From NCBI GenBank assembly GCA_938034165.1, contig CALHKP010000006.1, positions 1-64,000 of the forward strand: a stretch of 64,000 bases of DNA, given 5' to 3'. Within the stretch, counting starts at the first letter, position 1. Each line of letters starts with the position of its first letter. The DNA comes from an uncultured Clostridia bacterium (GTDB lineage Bacteria > Bacillota > Clostridia > Peptostreptococcales > Anaerovoracaceae). Below are positions 25,851 to 34,220 of this stretch, piece by piece. Both the position numbers and the translations under genes were made by a program. Under the pieces are notes generated by a model that was given only the letters and a program-made list of their open reading frames with translations, searched no databases and was not told the origin of the DNA.

Positions 25851-26657
25851 ATGAAAGTTTATTCTCTAACAGGGCATAGCGGAACCGGAAAGTCTTACCA
25901 GGCCATTAACATATGCCAGGAAAAACATATAGAAAGTATAATTGATGACGGTTTGTTCATATACAAAAATAGGGTTGAGGCCGGTATTTCGGCAAAGAGG
26001 CAAAAGACTATGGTGGGTGCCATAAAAACTGCTCTGTTTACAACTGATGAACATGCTGAAAGTGTGTCGAAGACCATCAAAAAATTGAAGCCGAAATCTA
26101 TTCTGATTATCGGTACCAGTGACAGGATGACTGATAAGATAACAGAAAGGCTTGGGCTTCCGCCTGTAAGCGAGCGAATCTATATTGAGGATATTACTAC
26201 GGAGGAGGAGCGGGCGGAAGCCGACCGCCAGCGTCATCAGCAAGGTAAGCATATTATTCCTGCTCCTACGCTGCAGCTCAAGAGAGACTTTGCGGGATAT
26301 TTTCTTGACCCAATGAGAATCTTCAAGTCAAAGAACGTTCGCGAAAAGCACGAAAACGAAAAGACGGTAGTTCGTCCCACTTTCAGCTACATGGGAGAAT
26401 TCTTCATATCCGATACTGTGCTTACGGACATTGCAGTATGCGTTGGAAGAGAAATGGACGGAATTTCTGAAGTTCTCAGAGTCTACGAAAATACATCACC
26501 GGATAATCTGACTGTAGAAGTTTCTGTAGCAATCAGCCCCGATGTTCCTATATGGGAAACGGCAACTGATTTTCAGCATAAGCTTGCAGAGGTTATAGAA
26601 TTTATGACTGCCTTTAACGTTGTCAGAGTTGATGTGGAAGTGAGAGATGTTTACTGA
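25851..26657 (+). CDS. P-loop ATPase fused to an Asp23/Gls24-like domain
   Basis: A 268-residue protein whose exact role I do not know. The N terminus has a Walker A motif GHSGTGKS (residues 8-15) after strand MKVYSLT, and a possible second strand KSILIIGTSDRM (about 84-95). The C-terminal 75 or so residues (LTDIAVCVGREMDGISEVLRVY to VRVDVEVRDVY) look like an Asp23/Gls24 alkaline-shock domain, a family linked to envelope stress in Gram-positives. The middle (about 110-175) is basic and unassigned. It overlaps the glycosylase gene by one base. There is no obvious membrane segment. This domain combination is recognised from motifs and should be confirmed by profile search. Confidence 0.75.
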   Translation: MKVYSLTGHSGTGKSYQAINICQEKHIESIIDDGLFIYKNRVEAGISAKRQKTMVGAIKTALFTTDEHAESVSKTIKKLKPKSILIIGTSDRMTDKITERLGLPPVSERIYIEDITTEEERAEADRQRHQQGKHIIPAPTLQLKRDFAGYFLDPMRIFKSKNVREKHENEKTVVRPTFSYMGEFFISDTVLTDIAVCVGREMDGISEVLRVYENTSPDNLTVEVSVAISPDVPIWETATDFQHKLAEVIEFMTAFNVVRVDVEVRDVY

Positions 26658-27544
26658 TGAAAAGAACGGTAATAAACGATGTAAGGGATTTTAACCTAGA
26701 TCACATATTTGACTGCGGTCAGTGCTTTAGATGGAAAAAAGAAAAAGACGGTTCATACACAGGCACTGCTCTTGGCAAAATCTTGAACCTGAATTTTGAG
26801 TATGATGAAGGCTCTGACTCTACAGGAAGTCTTATATTGAACGGGATAAACAAATCGGAATTTGACAATACATGGAAAACCTACTTGGATCTTGACAGAG
26901 ATTACAGCAAAATCAAATATGAACTGGCCGCAAAGGATCCGGTAATAAAAGAGGCCATAACAAAAGGGCGCGGAATAAGAATCCTGCAGCAGGACCTTTG
27001 GGAAACCATAGTATCTTTTATCATATCGCAAAATAACAATATACCGCGCATAAAAGGTTGCATAGAAAAATTGTGCAATCTCTTCGGAGAAGAAGCCGAA
27101 AATGAAATTTCAGAACTGAATATAGAAGGGAGCGATGCTTCTTTTTCAGAACTGAAGGCTTGTAATGTTCCTACACCGGAAAAACTGGCAGGGCTTACAG
27201 TGGATGATCTTTCAGAAGTAAGACTTGGATACAGAGCAAGGTATCTGATAGAAAGTGCGAATCAGGTTCTGGAAAAAGGCATGCCCCAAACCTATGAAGA
27301 GCTTTGCGCGCTAACAGGAGTAGGCCCGAAGGTTGCAAACTGTATATTGCTTTTTGGACTGGGGGATATGAGAAGTTTTCCTATAGATGTCTGGGTAAAG
27401 CGGGTAATGAACAGAATGTATGGGATAGAAGAAAATAAGACAAAAGAAATGAAAGAATTCGCAGCCGAAACCTTTGGTGACCTTGGAGGAATAGCTCAGC
27501 AGTATCTCTTTTACTATATAAGAGAAATGGATAAGCAAAGATAA
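26657..27544 (+). CDS. ogg: 8-oxoguanine DNA glycosylase, OGG1-like
   Basis: Bifunctional DNA glycosylase/AP lyase of the helix-hairpin-helix GPD family with the extra N-terminal OGG domain (about 1-105). The hairpin and catalytic region reads LTGVGPKVANCILLFGLGDMRSFPIDVWV. By comparison with human OGG1, the catalytic Lys is K225 and the conserved Asp is D244. QQDLWETIVSFIISQNNNIPRIKG (about 111-134) is the usual substrate-helix block. The length (295) suits the bacterial OGG1-type group. It excises oxidised guanine, useful in an anaerobe exposed to oxygen. The start overlaps the preceding gene. Confidence 0.9.
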   Translation: MKRTVINDVRDFNLDHIFDCGQCFRWKKEKDGSYTGTALGKILNLNFEYDEGSDSTGSLILNGINKSEFDNTWKTYLDLDRDYSKIKYELAAKDPVIKEAITKGRGIRILQQDLWETIVSFIISQNNNIPRIKGCIEKLCNLFGEEAENEISELNIEGSDASFSELKACNVPTPEKLAGLTVDDLSEVRLGYRARYLIESANQVLEKGMPQTYEELCALTGVGPKVANCILLFGLGDMRSFPIDVWVKRVMNRMYGIEENKTKEMKEFAAETFGDLGGIAQQYLFYYIREMDKQR

Positions 27545-27575
27545 GGGTCTATAGGACAAAATACGTTGGTAAAAA

Positions 27576-27993
27576 GTACAGGGGCTATGGTCATACTAGG
27601 TTGATTGATATCGACAATACAACGCGTTTTGACCACGCTTGGTCGATTGCTATCGACTACACATAGCCAAAAACAGTACATATTCCAATAGTCGCAATCT
27701 GCACTGTAAATTTTCGAGCTAGACTAAGTGCAGATTGCCACATCTTCAAATCGTACGGTAAAATTTGGCTCCTCAATAAGCGTAGATTTAAGTTTTGAAA
27801 AATCACGCTTATTTTCCTGCCAAATTCTCCTTTCATCTAATGGTAAGGATACAAAAATCTAGGATTTTTGTTGAAAATTCAACATTTAACTCAGCGCATA
27901 TTTCAATTATGTAAAATTGCGCTGAGTTACAAGTAAAAAAAGACAGTGTAAATTGACGTTTTTGTAAATAGCGCTGAGTTAGGCGAGCCTAAC
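27576..27993. repeat. Cluster of strong inverted repeats in a 550-base gene-free region
   Basis: Between the glycosylase stop and the citrate synthase promoter there is no credible gene. In order: GGCTATG (27583-27589) with CATAGCC (27662-27668), enclosing small hairpins at 27600-27615, 27631-27644 and 27642-27657; GCAATCTGCACT (27694-27705) with its 12-bp complement (27727-27738); a 22-bp interrupted stem (27762-27769, 27775-27789 with 27800-27826); CAAAAATC-TAG-GATTTTTG (27852-27870); AACTCAGCGCA (27888-27898) with TGCGCTGAGTT (27918-27928) and a third GCGCTGAGTT copy (27971-27980); GTTAGGC-GA-GCCTAAC (27978-27993). Possibilities are structured RNA, decayed repeat elements or recombination sites. 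None is established. Confidence 0.8.
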
Positions 27994-28095
27994 CACCTCT
28001 GTGCTATGTCGATACAGCCGTGTTTAAAAATTATCCATGCGTCTTTTTTATTTATCTCGAAAAAAACATTTTTTAAACAATTATACAGAAACACA

Positions 28096-28124
28096 TTGAC
28101 AAAATACCTGTATACAGCTATACT
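28096..28124 (+). promoter_or_regulatory. Consensus promoter of the citrate synthase operon
   Basis: TTGACA (28096-28101), a 17-base spacer and TATACT (28119-28124). Transcription should start near 28131, downstream of the inverted-repeat cluster. Confidence 0.88.
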
Positions 28125-28143
28125 TAATATTAGAGAACACAGT

Positions 28144-28189
28144 GCTGCGGTAACACTTTAGTGTGTTACAGACGCGGCTTTTATTTATT
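28144..28189 (+). promoter_or_regulatory. Terminator-like leader hairpin before citrate synthase
   Basis: GCTGCG (28144-28149) pairs with CGCGGC (28173-28178) and, inside it, GTAACAC (28150-28156) with GTGTGTTAC (28161-28169), followed by TTTTATTTATT. It lies between the promoter and the ATG, so it could attenuate the glutamate-precursor operon. Confidence 0.65.
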
Positions 28190-28216
28190 AGATTACGAAG
28201 GATTGGGAGGGGCAAA

Positions 28217-29587
28217 ATGCTGGAACTATCGAAAAAGTTTAATCTGCTTGAACAGGCAAGCTACAAGTATTCATTACAGGATATCGAGGAACCTAATTTA
28301 TACAGAGATATCTACAATTATTCAGAAGTACCGAAAATCGTATTTAACCAGAGACGTGTACCTATGAATATGCCGGAAGATATATGGATTACAGATACTT
28401 CTTTCAGAGACGGGCAACAGTCAATGGCCCCATACTCAGTTGATCAGATTGTGGATCTTTATAAACTCCTTGCAAAGCTGGGCGGTCCATACGGAATCAT
28501 TAGACAGTCGGAATTCTTCATATATACCAAGAAAGACAGAGAAGCTGTAGAACGCTGCATGGAACTGGGATATAAGTTCCCTGAGATAACTACATGGATC
28601 AGAGCTAAGAAAGAAGACTTCAAAATGGTAAAAGAGCTGGGAATCAAAGAAACCGGAGTTCTGGTATCCTGCAGTGATTACCATATTTTCAAAAAAATGA
28701 ACATGAGCAGAAGACAGGCTGTAGATTACTATCTTGAAACAATTCGTGATGCCTTTGAGGCAGGCGTAGTTCCGAGATGTCACTTAGAAGATATTACAAG
28801 AGCTGACTTTTACGGATTTGTTGTGCCATTCGTAAACGAAATTATGGAACTTTCGAGAGAAGTTGGAATTCCGGTAAAAATCAGAGCCTGCGACACTATG
28901 GGATACGGAGTTCCTTATACAGGAGCAGCGCTTCCGCGAAGCGTATCGGGCATTATCTATGGCCTTCAGCAGTATGCAGGGGTTCCAAGTGACATGATAG
29001 AATGGCACGGTCACAATGACTTTTATAAGGCTGTTGCAAATGCATCCACTGCATGGCTTTATGGTGCATCGGCAGTTAACTGTTCTCTTCTTGGCATAGG
29101 AGAAAGAACAGGAAACGTACCTCTTGAAGCTATGGTATTTGAATATGCATCACTCAGAGGTTCCCTGGACGGCATGGATCCTACTGTAATTACAGAAATC
29201 GGCGAATATTTCAAACGCAACATGGGATACGACATTCCTCCGATGACGCCATTCGTAGGTGAAAACTTCAACGTAACCAAGGCAGGAATCCATGCAGACG
29301 GACTCATGAAGGACGAAGAGATCTATAATATCTTTGATACCAAAAAAATCCTTGGAAGAGCTCCGGGAGTTTCTATCAGCAAAACCAGCGGCGCTGCCGG
29401 AATTGCTTACTGGCTGAACGAACACTACGGCCTTGAGGGCATAGACAGATATACCAAGGACGCACCTGTGGTAAAGGAACTGAAAGACTGGGTTGACGAA
29501 GTTTATGCCGATGGCAGAACAACAAGTCTTGCGAACAAAGAAATCGAAGATAAATACAGCGAAATAACAGGTAAACAGACACGTTAG
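28217..29587 (+). CDS. Citrate synthase, Re-type (HMGL/homocitrate synthase-like)
   Basis: A 456-residue enzyme of the DRE-TIM metallolyase family, related to homocitrate and isopropylmalate synthases. The N-terminal metal and substrate loop is WITDTSFRDGQQSMAP, with later metal ligands in IEWHGHNDFYKA. In anaerobes this subgroup is known to be Re-citrate synthase, condensing acetyl-CoA and oxaloacetate. The following aconitase and isocitrate dehydrogenase support citrate rather than homocitrate as product, giving 2-oxoglutarate for glutamate. I start at ATG 28217 after GGGAGGGG; an upstream in-frame start would be inside the leader hairpin. Homocitrate synthase is the main alternative. Confidence 0.85.
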   Translation: MLELSKKFNLLEQASYKYSLQDIEEPNLYRDIYNYSEVPKIVFNQRRVPMNMPEDIWITDTSFRDGQQSMAPYSVDQIVDLYKLLAKLGGPYGIIRQSEFFIYTKKDREAVERCMELGYKFPEITTWIRAKKEDFKMVKELGIKETGVLVSCSDYHIFKKMNMSRRQAVDYYLETIRDAFEAGVVPRCHLEDITRADFYGFVVPFVNEIMELSREVGIPVKIRACDTMGYGVPYTGAALPRSVSGIIYGLQQYAGVPSDMIEWHGHNDFYKAVANASTAWLYGASAVNCSLLGIGERTGNVPLEAMVFEYASLRGSLDGMDPTVITEIGEYFKRNMGYDIPPMTPFVGENFNVTKAGIHADGLMKDEEIYNIFDTKKILGRAPGVSISKTSGAAGIAYWLNEHYGLEGIDRYTKDAPVVKELKDWVDEVYADGRTTSLANKEIEDKYSEITGKQTR

Positions 29588-29607
29588 GATAAGAGAGGTA
29601 GAATATT

Positions 29608-30252
29608 ATGTTGGAATATAAGAGTGTATCACTTGCCAATCAGGTTTTCGAACAGCTTGAGGTAAGCATTTTGAACGGTACATACCAGAAGGGTGAGATA
29701 CTGAGCGAACAGAGACTTGCCGGTGAACTGGGTGTCAGCAGAACTCCTATAAGAGAAGCTATAAGCCGTCTCACTTTTGAACATCTGATAAAAGACACGC
29801 CACAGGGCAATATGGTTGTGGGAATTTCAGAAAGAGATGTAAGTGATATGTTTGAGGTTAAGAGAAGAATCGAAGTTCTGGCTACAAGATGGACAGCTCT
29901 GAACATAAGCGAAAAGGGTTTAAGCGAGCTCAAGGACATAGTTGACCAGCAGGAATTCTTTGCTCAGAAAAACGATGCAATCAAAGTAAGAGACCTGGAC
30001 ACAGAGTTTCATGATGTTATATATAAGGAAAGCGGAAGTGCAGTAATGGAAAATATACTGTCGCCTATTCATCATAAGCTGATGAAATTCAGAAGAGCAT
30101 CGCTTGAAATCGAGCACAGAATAATGGATTCAGTGGCAGAACACAGAGAAATTTATGAGGCAATCAAAGCAGGGGACGAGGATGCACTGGACGTGCTAGT
30201 GCTCAGCCATATTGAACATGCATATCAGAATATCAGGGAGGTTAGCAAATAA
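29608..30252 (+). CDS. GntR-family regulator (FCD subgroup) inside the citrate operon
   Basis: A 214-residue winged-helix protein (recognition region GVSRTPIREAISRLTFEHL, about 40-58) with an FCD effector domain (about 75-205) containing the ligand-site residues of DTEFHDVIYKES. It lies between the Re-citrate synthase and aconitase genes, 20 bases after the former and overlapping the latter by one base. That position suggests it controls this operon in response to citrate or a related acid, but the effector is inferred only. Confidence 0.88.
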   Translation: MLEYKSVSLANQVFEQLEVSILNGTYQKGEILSEQRLAGELGVSRTPIREAISRLTFEHLIKDTPQGNMVVGISERDVSDMFEVKRRIEVLATRWTALNISEKGLSELKDIVDQQEFFAQKNDAIKVRDLDTEFHDVIYKESGSAVMENILSPIHHKLMKFRRASLEIEHRIMDSVAEHREIYEAIKAGDEDALDVLVLSHIEHAYQNIREVSK

Positions 30253-32180
30253 TGGGACTTACAATAGCACAGAAAATAATCAAAGAGCATATGGTCAGCG
30301 GTTCACTGGAGGTTGGCAGCGAAGTTGCTCTTAAGATAGACCAGACACTTACTCAGGATGCAACAGGAACTATGGCATATCTGGAATTCGAAACTATGGG
30401 AATTCCAAGAGTAAGAACTGAACTTTCTGTGGCATACATAGACCACAATACACTTCAGTCAGGATTCGAAAATGCTGATGACCACAGATTTATTCAGTCC
30501 ATGGCAAAAAAATACGGTCTTTACTTTTCAAGACCGGGAAACGGAATCTGCCATCAAGTTCACTTGGAAAGATTCGGTAAGCCGGGCAAAACTCTCATCG
30601 GTTCAGACAGCCACACTCCTACAGGAGGCGGAATCGGAATGTTGGCAATGGGTGCCGGCGGACTTGATGTAGCTGTTGCAATGGGTGGTGGCGCATACTA
30701 TATTACAATGCCGAAGATGTACAAGGTTAACTTGACAGGAAAACTTAACGACTTTGTTACAGCAAAGGATATCAGCCTTGAAATTTTGAGAATCCTTTCA
30801 GTAAAAGGCGGCGTAGGCGCAATCATAGAATGGGGCGGCCCGGGAATCAAAACTCTTTCTGTTCCTGAACGTGCTACAATTACAAACATGGGAACTGAAC
30901 TGGGTGCAACAACATCCATTTTCCCTTCAGACGAAATCACAAAGGCATTCCTGGAAGCAGAAGGAAGAGCTGAAGACTTTGTTCCTCTCGAAAGCGACGA
31001 AGACGCTGTTTATGACAAAGTCATAGATATTAATTTATCAGAGCTAGAACCGCTGATTGCATGTCCTCACAGCCCTGACAACATCGTTACTGTTTCTTCC
31101 CTCAAGGGAACTAAGGTTGATCAGGTTTGTATCGGCTCATGCACAAACTCTTCACTGTTTGACATGCTGAAAGCTGCTGCACTCCTCAAGGGTAAGACTA
31201 TCGACCCATCAGTGAGCCTCTCTGTTTCACCGGGATCAAAGCAGGTTCTTTCGATGTTGGCAGACTGCAACGCTCTCAGCGATATCTTAGCATCAGGAGC
31301 AAGAGTTTTGGAATGTGCATGTGGACCATGCATCGGAATGGGCTTTTCACCTAACTCAGGCGGTGTTTCCCTGAGAACATTTAACAGAAACTTCGAAGGC
31401 CGTTCAGGTACAGCAGACGGACAGGTATATCTGGTATCACCGGAAACTGCAGTAGCAGCAGCTCTTACAGGAGAAATAACGGACCCTAGACTGCTTGGTG
31501 AAATGCCAAAGATTGAAATGCCTGACGCATTCAAAATTGATGACAGCGCAATTATCCCTCCGGCAGATGCAGAGGAAGCAAAAGAGCTTCCTATCCTGAG
31601 AGGACCAAACATCAAAGAATTCCCGAAGAGCAAGCCACAGGAAGATGAACTTTCGGCAGAGTTGATTCTCAAGGTGGGAGACAATATTACAACTGACCAT
31701 ATCATGCCTGCAGGCTCCAAGATTTTACCTTACAGATCAAACATTCCGCATCTGTCACAGTTTTGCTTTGGCGTATGTGACGAGACTTTCCCTGAAAGAG
31801 CAAAGGCAGCAGGAGAAAGCATTATAGTCGGCGGAAATAACTACGGACAGGGCTCATCGAGAGAACATGCGGCACTTGTTCCTCTGTATCTTGGAGTAAG
31901 AGCTGTAATCACAAAGAGCTTTGCAAGAATTCACGTTGCAAACCTTATCAATGCCGGAATCATGCCGCTTACATTCAAAAATCCTGATGATTATGATGAA
32001 ATTTCACAGGGAGATAAACTGAAACTCACAGGAATATACGACGGATTTGACACAGGCGTAATAAAATTAGAGGATGAAACAACAGGAAAGACCTTTGATC
32101 TTGTATGTGACTTCACGGAAAGGCAGAAAGAAATCCTAAAGGCCGGAAGCCTTCTAACATATGTTGCTAAGGAAAAATAA
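30252..32180 (+). CDS. Aconitate hydratase
   Basis: Iron-sulfur enzyme that isomerises citrate to isocitrate. It has 642 residues, the size of the compact aconitase type found in Clostridia and similar to mitochondrial aconitase in domain order. Cluster cysteines are in IGSCTNSSLFD and LECACGPCIGMG. SDSHTPTGGGIGMLAMGAGG and the C-terminal GGNNYGQGSSREHAAL (swivel domain) are diagnostic. It shares a base with the upstream GntR gene and is followed 17 bases later by isocitrate dehydrogenase. Confidence 0.94.
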   Translation: MGLTIAQKIIKEHMVSGSLEVGSEVALKIDQTLTQDATGTMAYLEFETMGIPRVRTELSVAYIDHNTLQSGFENADDHRFIQSMAKKYGLYFSRPGNGICHQVHLERFGKPGKTLIGSDSHTPTGGGIGMLAMGAGGLDVAVAMGGGAYYITMPKMYKVNLTGKLNDFVTAKDISLEILRILSVKGGVGAIIEWGGPGIKTLSVPERATITNMGTELGATTSIFPSDEITKAFLEAEGRAEDFVPLESDEDAVYDKVIDINLSELEPLIACPHSPDNIVTVSSLKGTKVDQVCIGSCTNSSLFDMLKAAALLKGKTIDPSVSLSVSPGSKQVLSMLADCNALSDILASGARVLECACGPCIGMGFSPNSGGVSLRTFNRNFEGRSGTADGQVYLVSPETAVAAALTGEITDPRLLGEMPKIEMPDAFKIDDSAIIPPADAEEAKELPILRGPNIKEFPKSKPQEDELSAELILKVGDNITTDHIMPAGSKILPYRSNIPHLSQFCFGVCDETFPERAKAAGESIIVGGNNYGQGSSREHAALVPLYLGVRAVITKSFARIHVANLINAGIMPLTFKNPDDYDEISQGDKLKLTGIYDGFDTGVIKLEDETTGKTFDLVCDFTERQKEILKAGSLLTYVAKEK

Positions 32181-32197
32181 TCAAAAGGCGGTTAATT

Positions 32198-33343
32198 ATG
32201 GACAAAGAAATTTTTATTGAAGATGCGGTTTCTGCTTTTAGAAAGCTGATTACAGAGCAGCTTGAACGTCAGGAACGTATGGAAAAAGATGATGCAAAGA
32301 AAGACTTTGCTTCTATGGAAAAAATAACAATCGGAATCTGTGCCGGTGATGGTATAGGTCCTGTAATAATGAATCAGGCTGACAGATTGGTAAGACACAT
32401 TTTAAAAGACGAAATTGAGTCCGGAAGAGTAGTTCTAAAAGAAATTGAAGGACTTACAATCGAAAACCGTCTTGAAAAAGGGGAGGCTGTTCCTTCTGAT
32501 GTACTTGCTGAAATCAAGAGCTGTGATGTTCTTCTAAAAGGACCTACAACAACTCCAAAGGGCGGCAAGATGGAAAGTGCCAATGTAACACTCAGACGTG
32601 AGCTTGATCTCTTTGCAAATGTAAGACCCGTAAAGCTGGAGGACGAGGGAATCGACTGGATTTTCTACAGAGAAAACACAGAAGGTGAATATGTGCTCGG
32701 TAGCAGAGGCGTTGAAATTCCGGGAAAACTTGCAATGGACTTTAAGGTTACAACCAAGTCAGGTACTGAAAGAATTGCCCGCGCGGCATTTGATTATGCA
32801 AAGCAGAACGGAAAAACAAAGGTTGCGATCGTAACAAAGGCAAATATAATGAAAAAAACCGATGGCAATTTTTCTGCAATCTGTAATGAAGTTGCAAAGG
32901 ATTATCCGGGAATCGAAGCAAGTGACTGGTATATCGATATCATGACAGCAAATCTGGTTAATAAGAATATCAGAAAAGATTTTCAGGTATTCCTGCTGCC
33001 TAACCTTTATGGCGATATTATCACAGACGAAGCTGCCGAAATCCAGGGCGGTGTAGGAACTGCAGGAAGTGCAAACATGGGAGACAATTATGCTATGTTT
33101 GAAGCTATTCACGGTTCTGCGCCAAGAATGATTGAAGACGGACTTGCTGATTATGCAAACCCATCAAGTATTTTCAAGGCTTGCGAGATGATGATAAGAC
33201 ATATCGGCTTTGACAAGAAGGCTGATAAGTTGGCAGACGTGCTGCACGAATGCGTGGATGTAGAGAAAAAGGTTGTGGTTACAGGAACAAAGGATGGAGC
33301 AACTTGCAGTGAATTCGCTGATTATGTAATTGGAAAGCTCTAA
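32198..33343 (+). CDS. Isocitrate/isopropylmalate dehydrogenase-family protein, probably isocitrate dehydrogenase
   Basis: A beta-decarboxylating dehydrogenase of 381 residues, the third enzyme of the citrate-to-2-oxoglutarate route. The dehydrogenase core starts near residue 41 (ITIGICAGDGIGPVIM). About 40 charged helical residues precede it, which is unusual. Substrate residues are in FYRENTEGEYVLGSRG and the metal-binding Asp in NLYGDIITDEAAEIQGG. Where the E. coli NADP enzyme has Lys-Tyr after HGTAP, this one has Arg-Met (HGSAPRM), so the coenzyme cannot be assigned. Operon position favours isocitrate over isopropylmalate. Confidence 0.85.
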   Translation: MDKEIFIEDAVSAFRKLITEQLERQERMEKDDAKKDFASMEKITIGICAGDGIGPVIMNQADRLVRHILKDEIESGRVVLKEIEGLTIENRLEKGEAVPSDVLAEIKSCDVLLKGPTTTPKGGKMESANVTLRRELDLFANVRPVKLEDEGIDWIFYRENTEGEYVLGSRGVEIPGKLAMDFKVTTKSGTERIARAAFDYAKQNGKTKVAIVTKANIMKKTDGNFSAICNEVAKDYPGIEASDWYIDIMTANLVNKNIRKDFQVFLLPNLYGDIITDEAAEIQGGVGTAGSANMGDNYAMFEAIHGSAPRMIEDGLADYANPSSIFKACEMMIRHIGFDKKADKLADVLHECVDVEKKVVVTGTKDGATCSEFADYVIGKL

Positions 33344-33367
33344 AGGCTGAGAATTTAAAAAATATAT

Positions 33368-33428
33368 GACCCGGAGTGCCGAAAAGACGGAGATTTGGAG
33401 AGTCTTTGGCTGCATATCCGGGTTTCTT
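33368..33428 (+). terminator. Branched terminator-like hairpin after isocitrate dehydrogenase
   Basis: ACCCGG (33369-33374) pairs with CCGGGT (33418-33423) and encloses AAAGAC (33382-33387) with GTCTTT (33402-33407). It is followed by TTCTTG. It probably ends the citrate operon, although the U tract is weak. Confidence 0.55.
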
Positions 33429-33530
33429 GTGCTTTTGGTGAATTTTGACAGGACATGTAGACGAGAAAGCGATTTGTTGGTATAGTACATAGTAACTAAG
33501 TGGGTAAAGAAAGAAATGAGGTAAAAAATT

Positions 33531-34193
33531 ATGAGAAATACACAGAATATAAGAATGAACGCGGCAGCGGGCTCGATTATATCAGCCCGCATGTACAATC
33601 TTCTGATTGGTGCTGTGCTGCTGTACGGATTTGCCATGAACCTTGTGATGATAAGATTCCTCACAGGATTCGCTCTGTCAATTCAGCCAATACCAATGCT
33701 TATAGGATATATGGTTCTTTCATTTATTGGAACAAAACTGGTTAACTCCAGCCGCAATCCTTTTGTTAGCTTTCTTGGATATAACCTGGTGGTTCTTCCT
33801 ATAGGTCTTCTTTTGACAAGAGTTCTGATTTACTACGATCCGGGTCTTGTTTTTAGAGCAATGGTAGTTACTGGTTGCGTTACAGGAATCATGATGCTTG
33901 TTGCGGGACTTTTCCCTGTACTCTTTAGACGTCTCGGAAGAGTTTTGTTCATGTCACTTATTTCACTGATTGTTGTAGAAGTTCTTGCGATGATTTTCGG
34001 ATGGTTCGTATTTGGTGTGACAGATCTCCTTGCAGCTGTAATTTTCTGCGGATATATCGCAGTGGAATGGGTTCACGCTCAGGATGCGCCAAAGACAGTT
34101 GATAATGCAATCGACGTTGCAGCGATGCTTTATGTTTCAATCATCAACCTGTTCCTGAGAATCTTGAGCATTATGTCAAGAAACAACAACTAA
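33531..34193 (+). CDS. Bax inhibitor-1/YccA-family membrane protein
   Basis: A 220-residue polytopic protein with about seven helices. The C-terminal block VDNAIDVAAMLYVSIINLFLRIL matches the end of BI-1/YccA proteins (conserved Asp followed by the SIINLFLR-type helix). Bacterial members such as YetJ are implicated in calcium leak, and others in FtsH-linked membrane-protein control. Function here is not shown. It is probably the first gene of a unit with the CCA transferase, 27 bases apart. Confidence 0.8.
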   Translation: MRNTQNIRMNAAAGSIISARMYNLLIGAVLLYGFAMNLVMIRFLTGFALSIQPIPMLIGYMVLSFIGTKLVNSSRNPFVSFLGYNLVVLPIGLLLTRVLIYYDPGLVFRAMVVTGCVTGIMMLVAGLFPVLFRRLGRVLFMSLISLIVVEVLAMIFGWFVFGVTDLLAAVIFCGYIAVEWVHAQDAPKTVDNAIDVAAMLYVSIINLFLRILSIMSRNNN

Positions 34194-34220
34194 ATACAGG
34201 ATATCGGAGATTTACAGCTG

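Noticed and set aside
27888..27980. CRISPR-like repeats (three copies of the AACTCAGCGC/GCGCTGAGTT element)
   Set aside because: Copies are in mixed orientation and irregularly spaced, with no cas genes; they act as hairpin arms.
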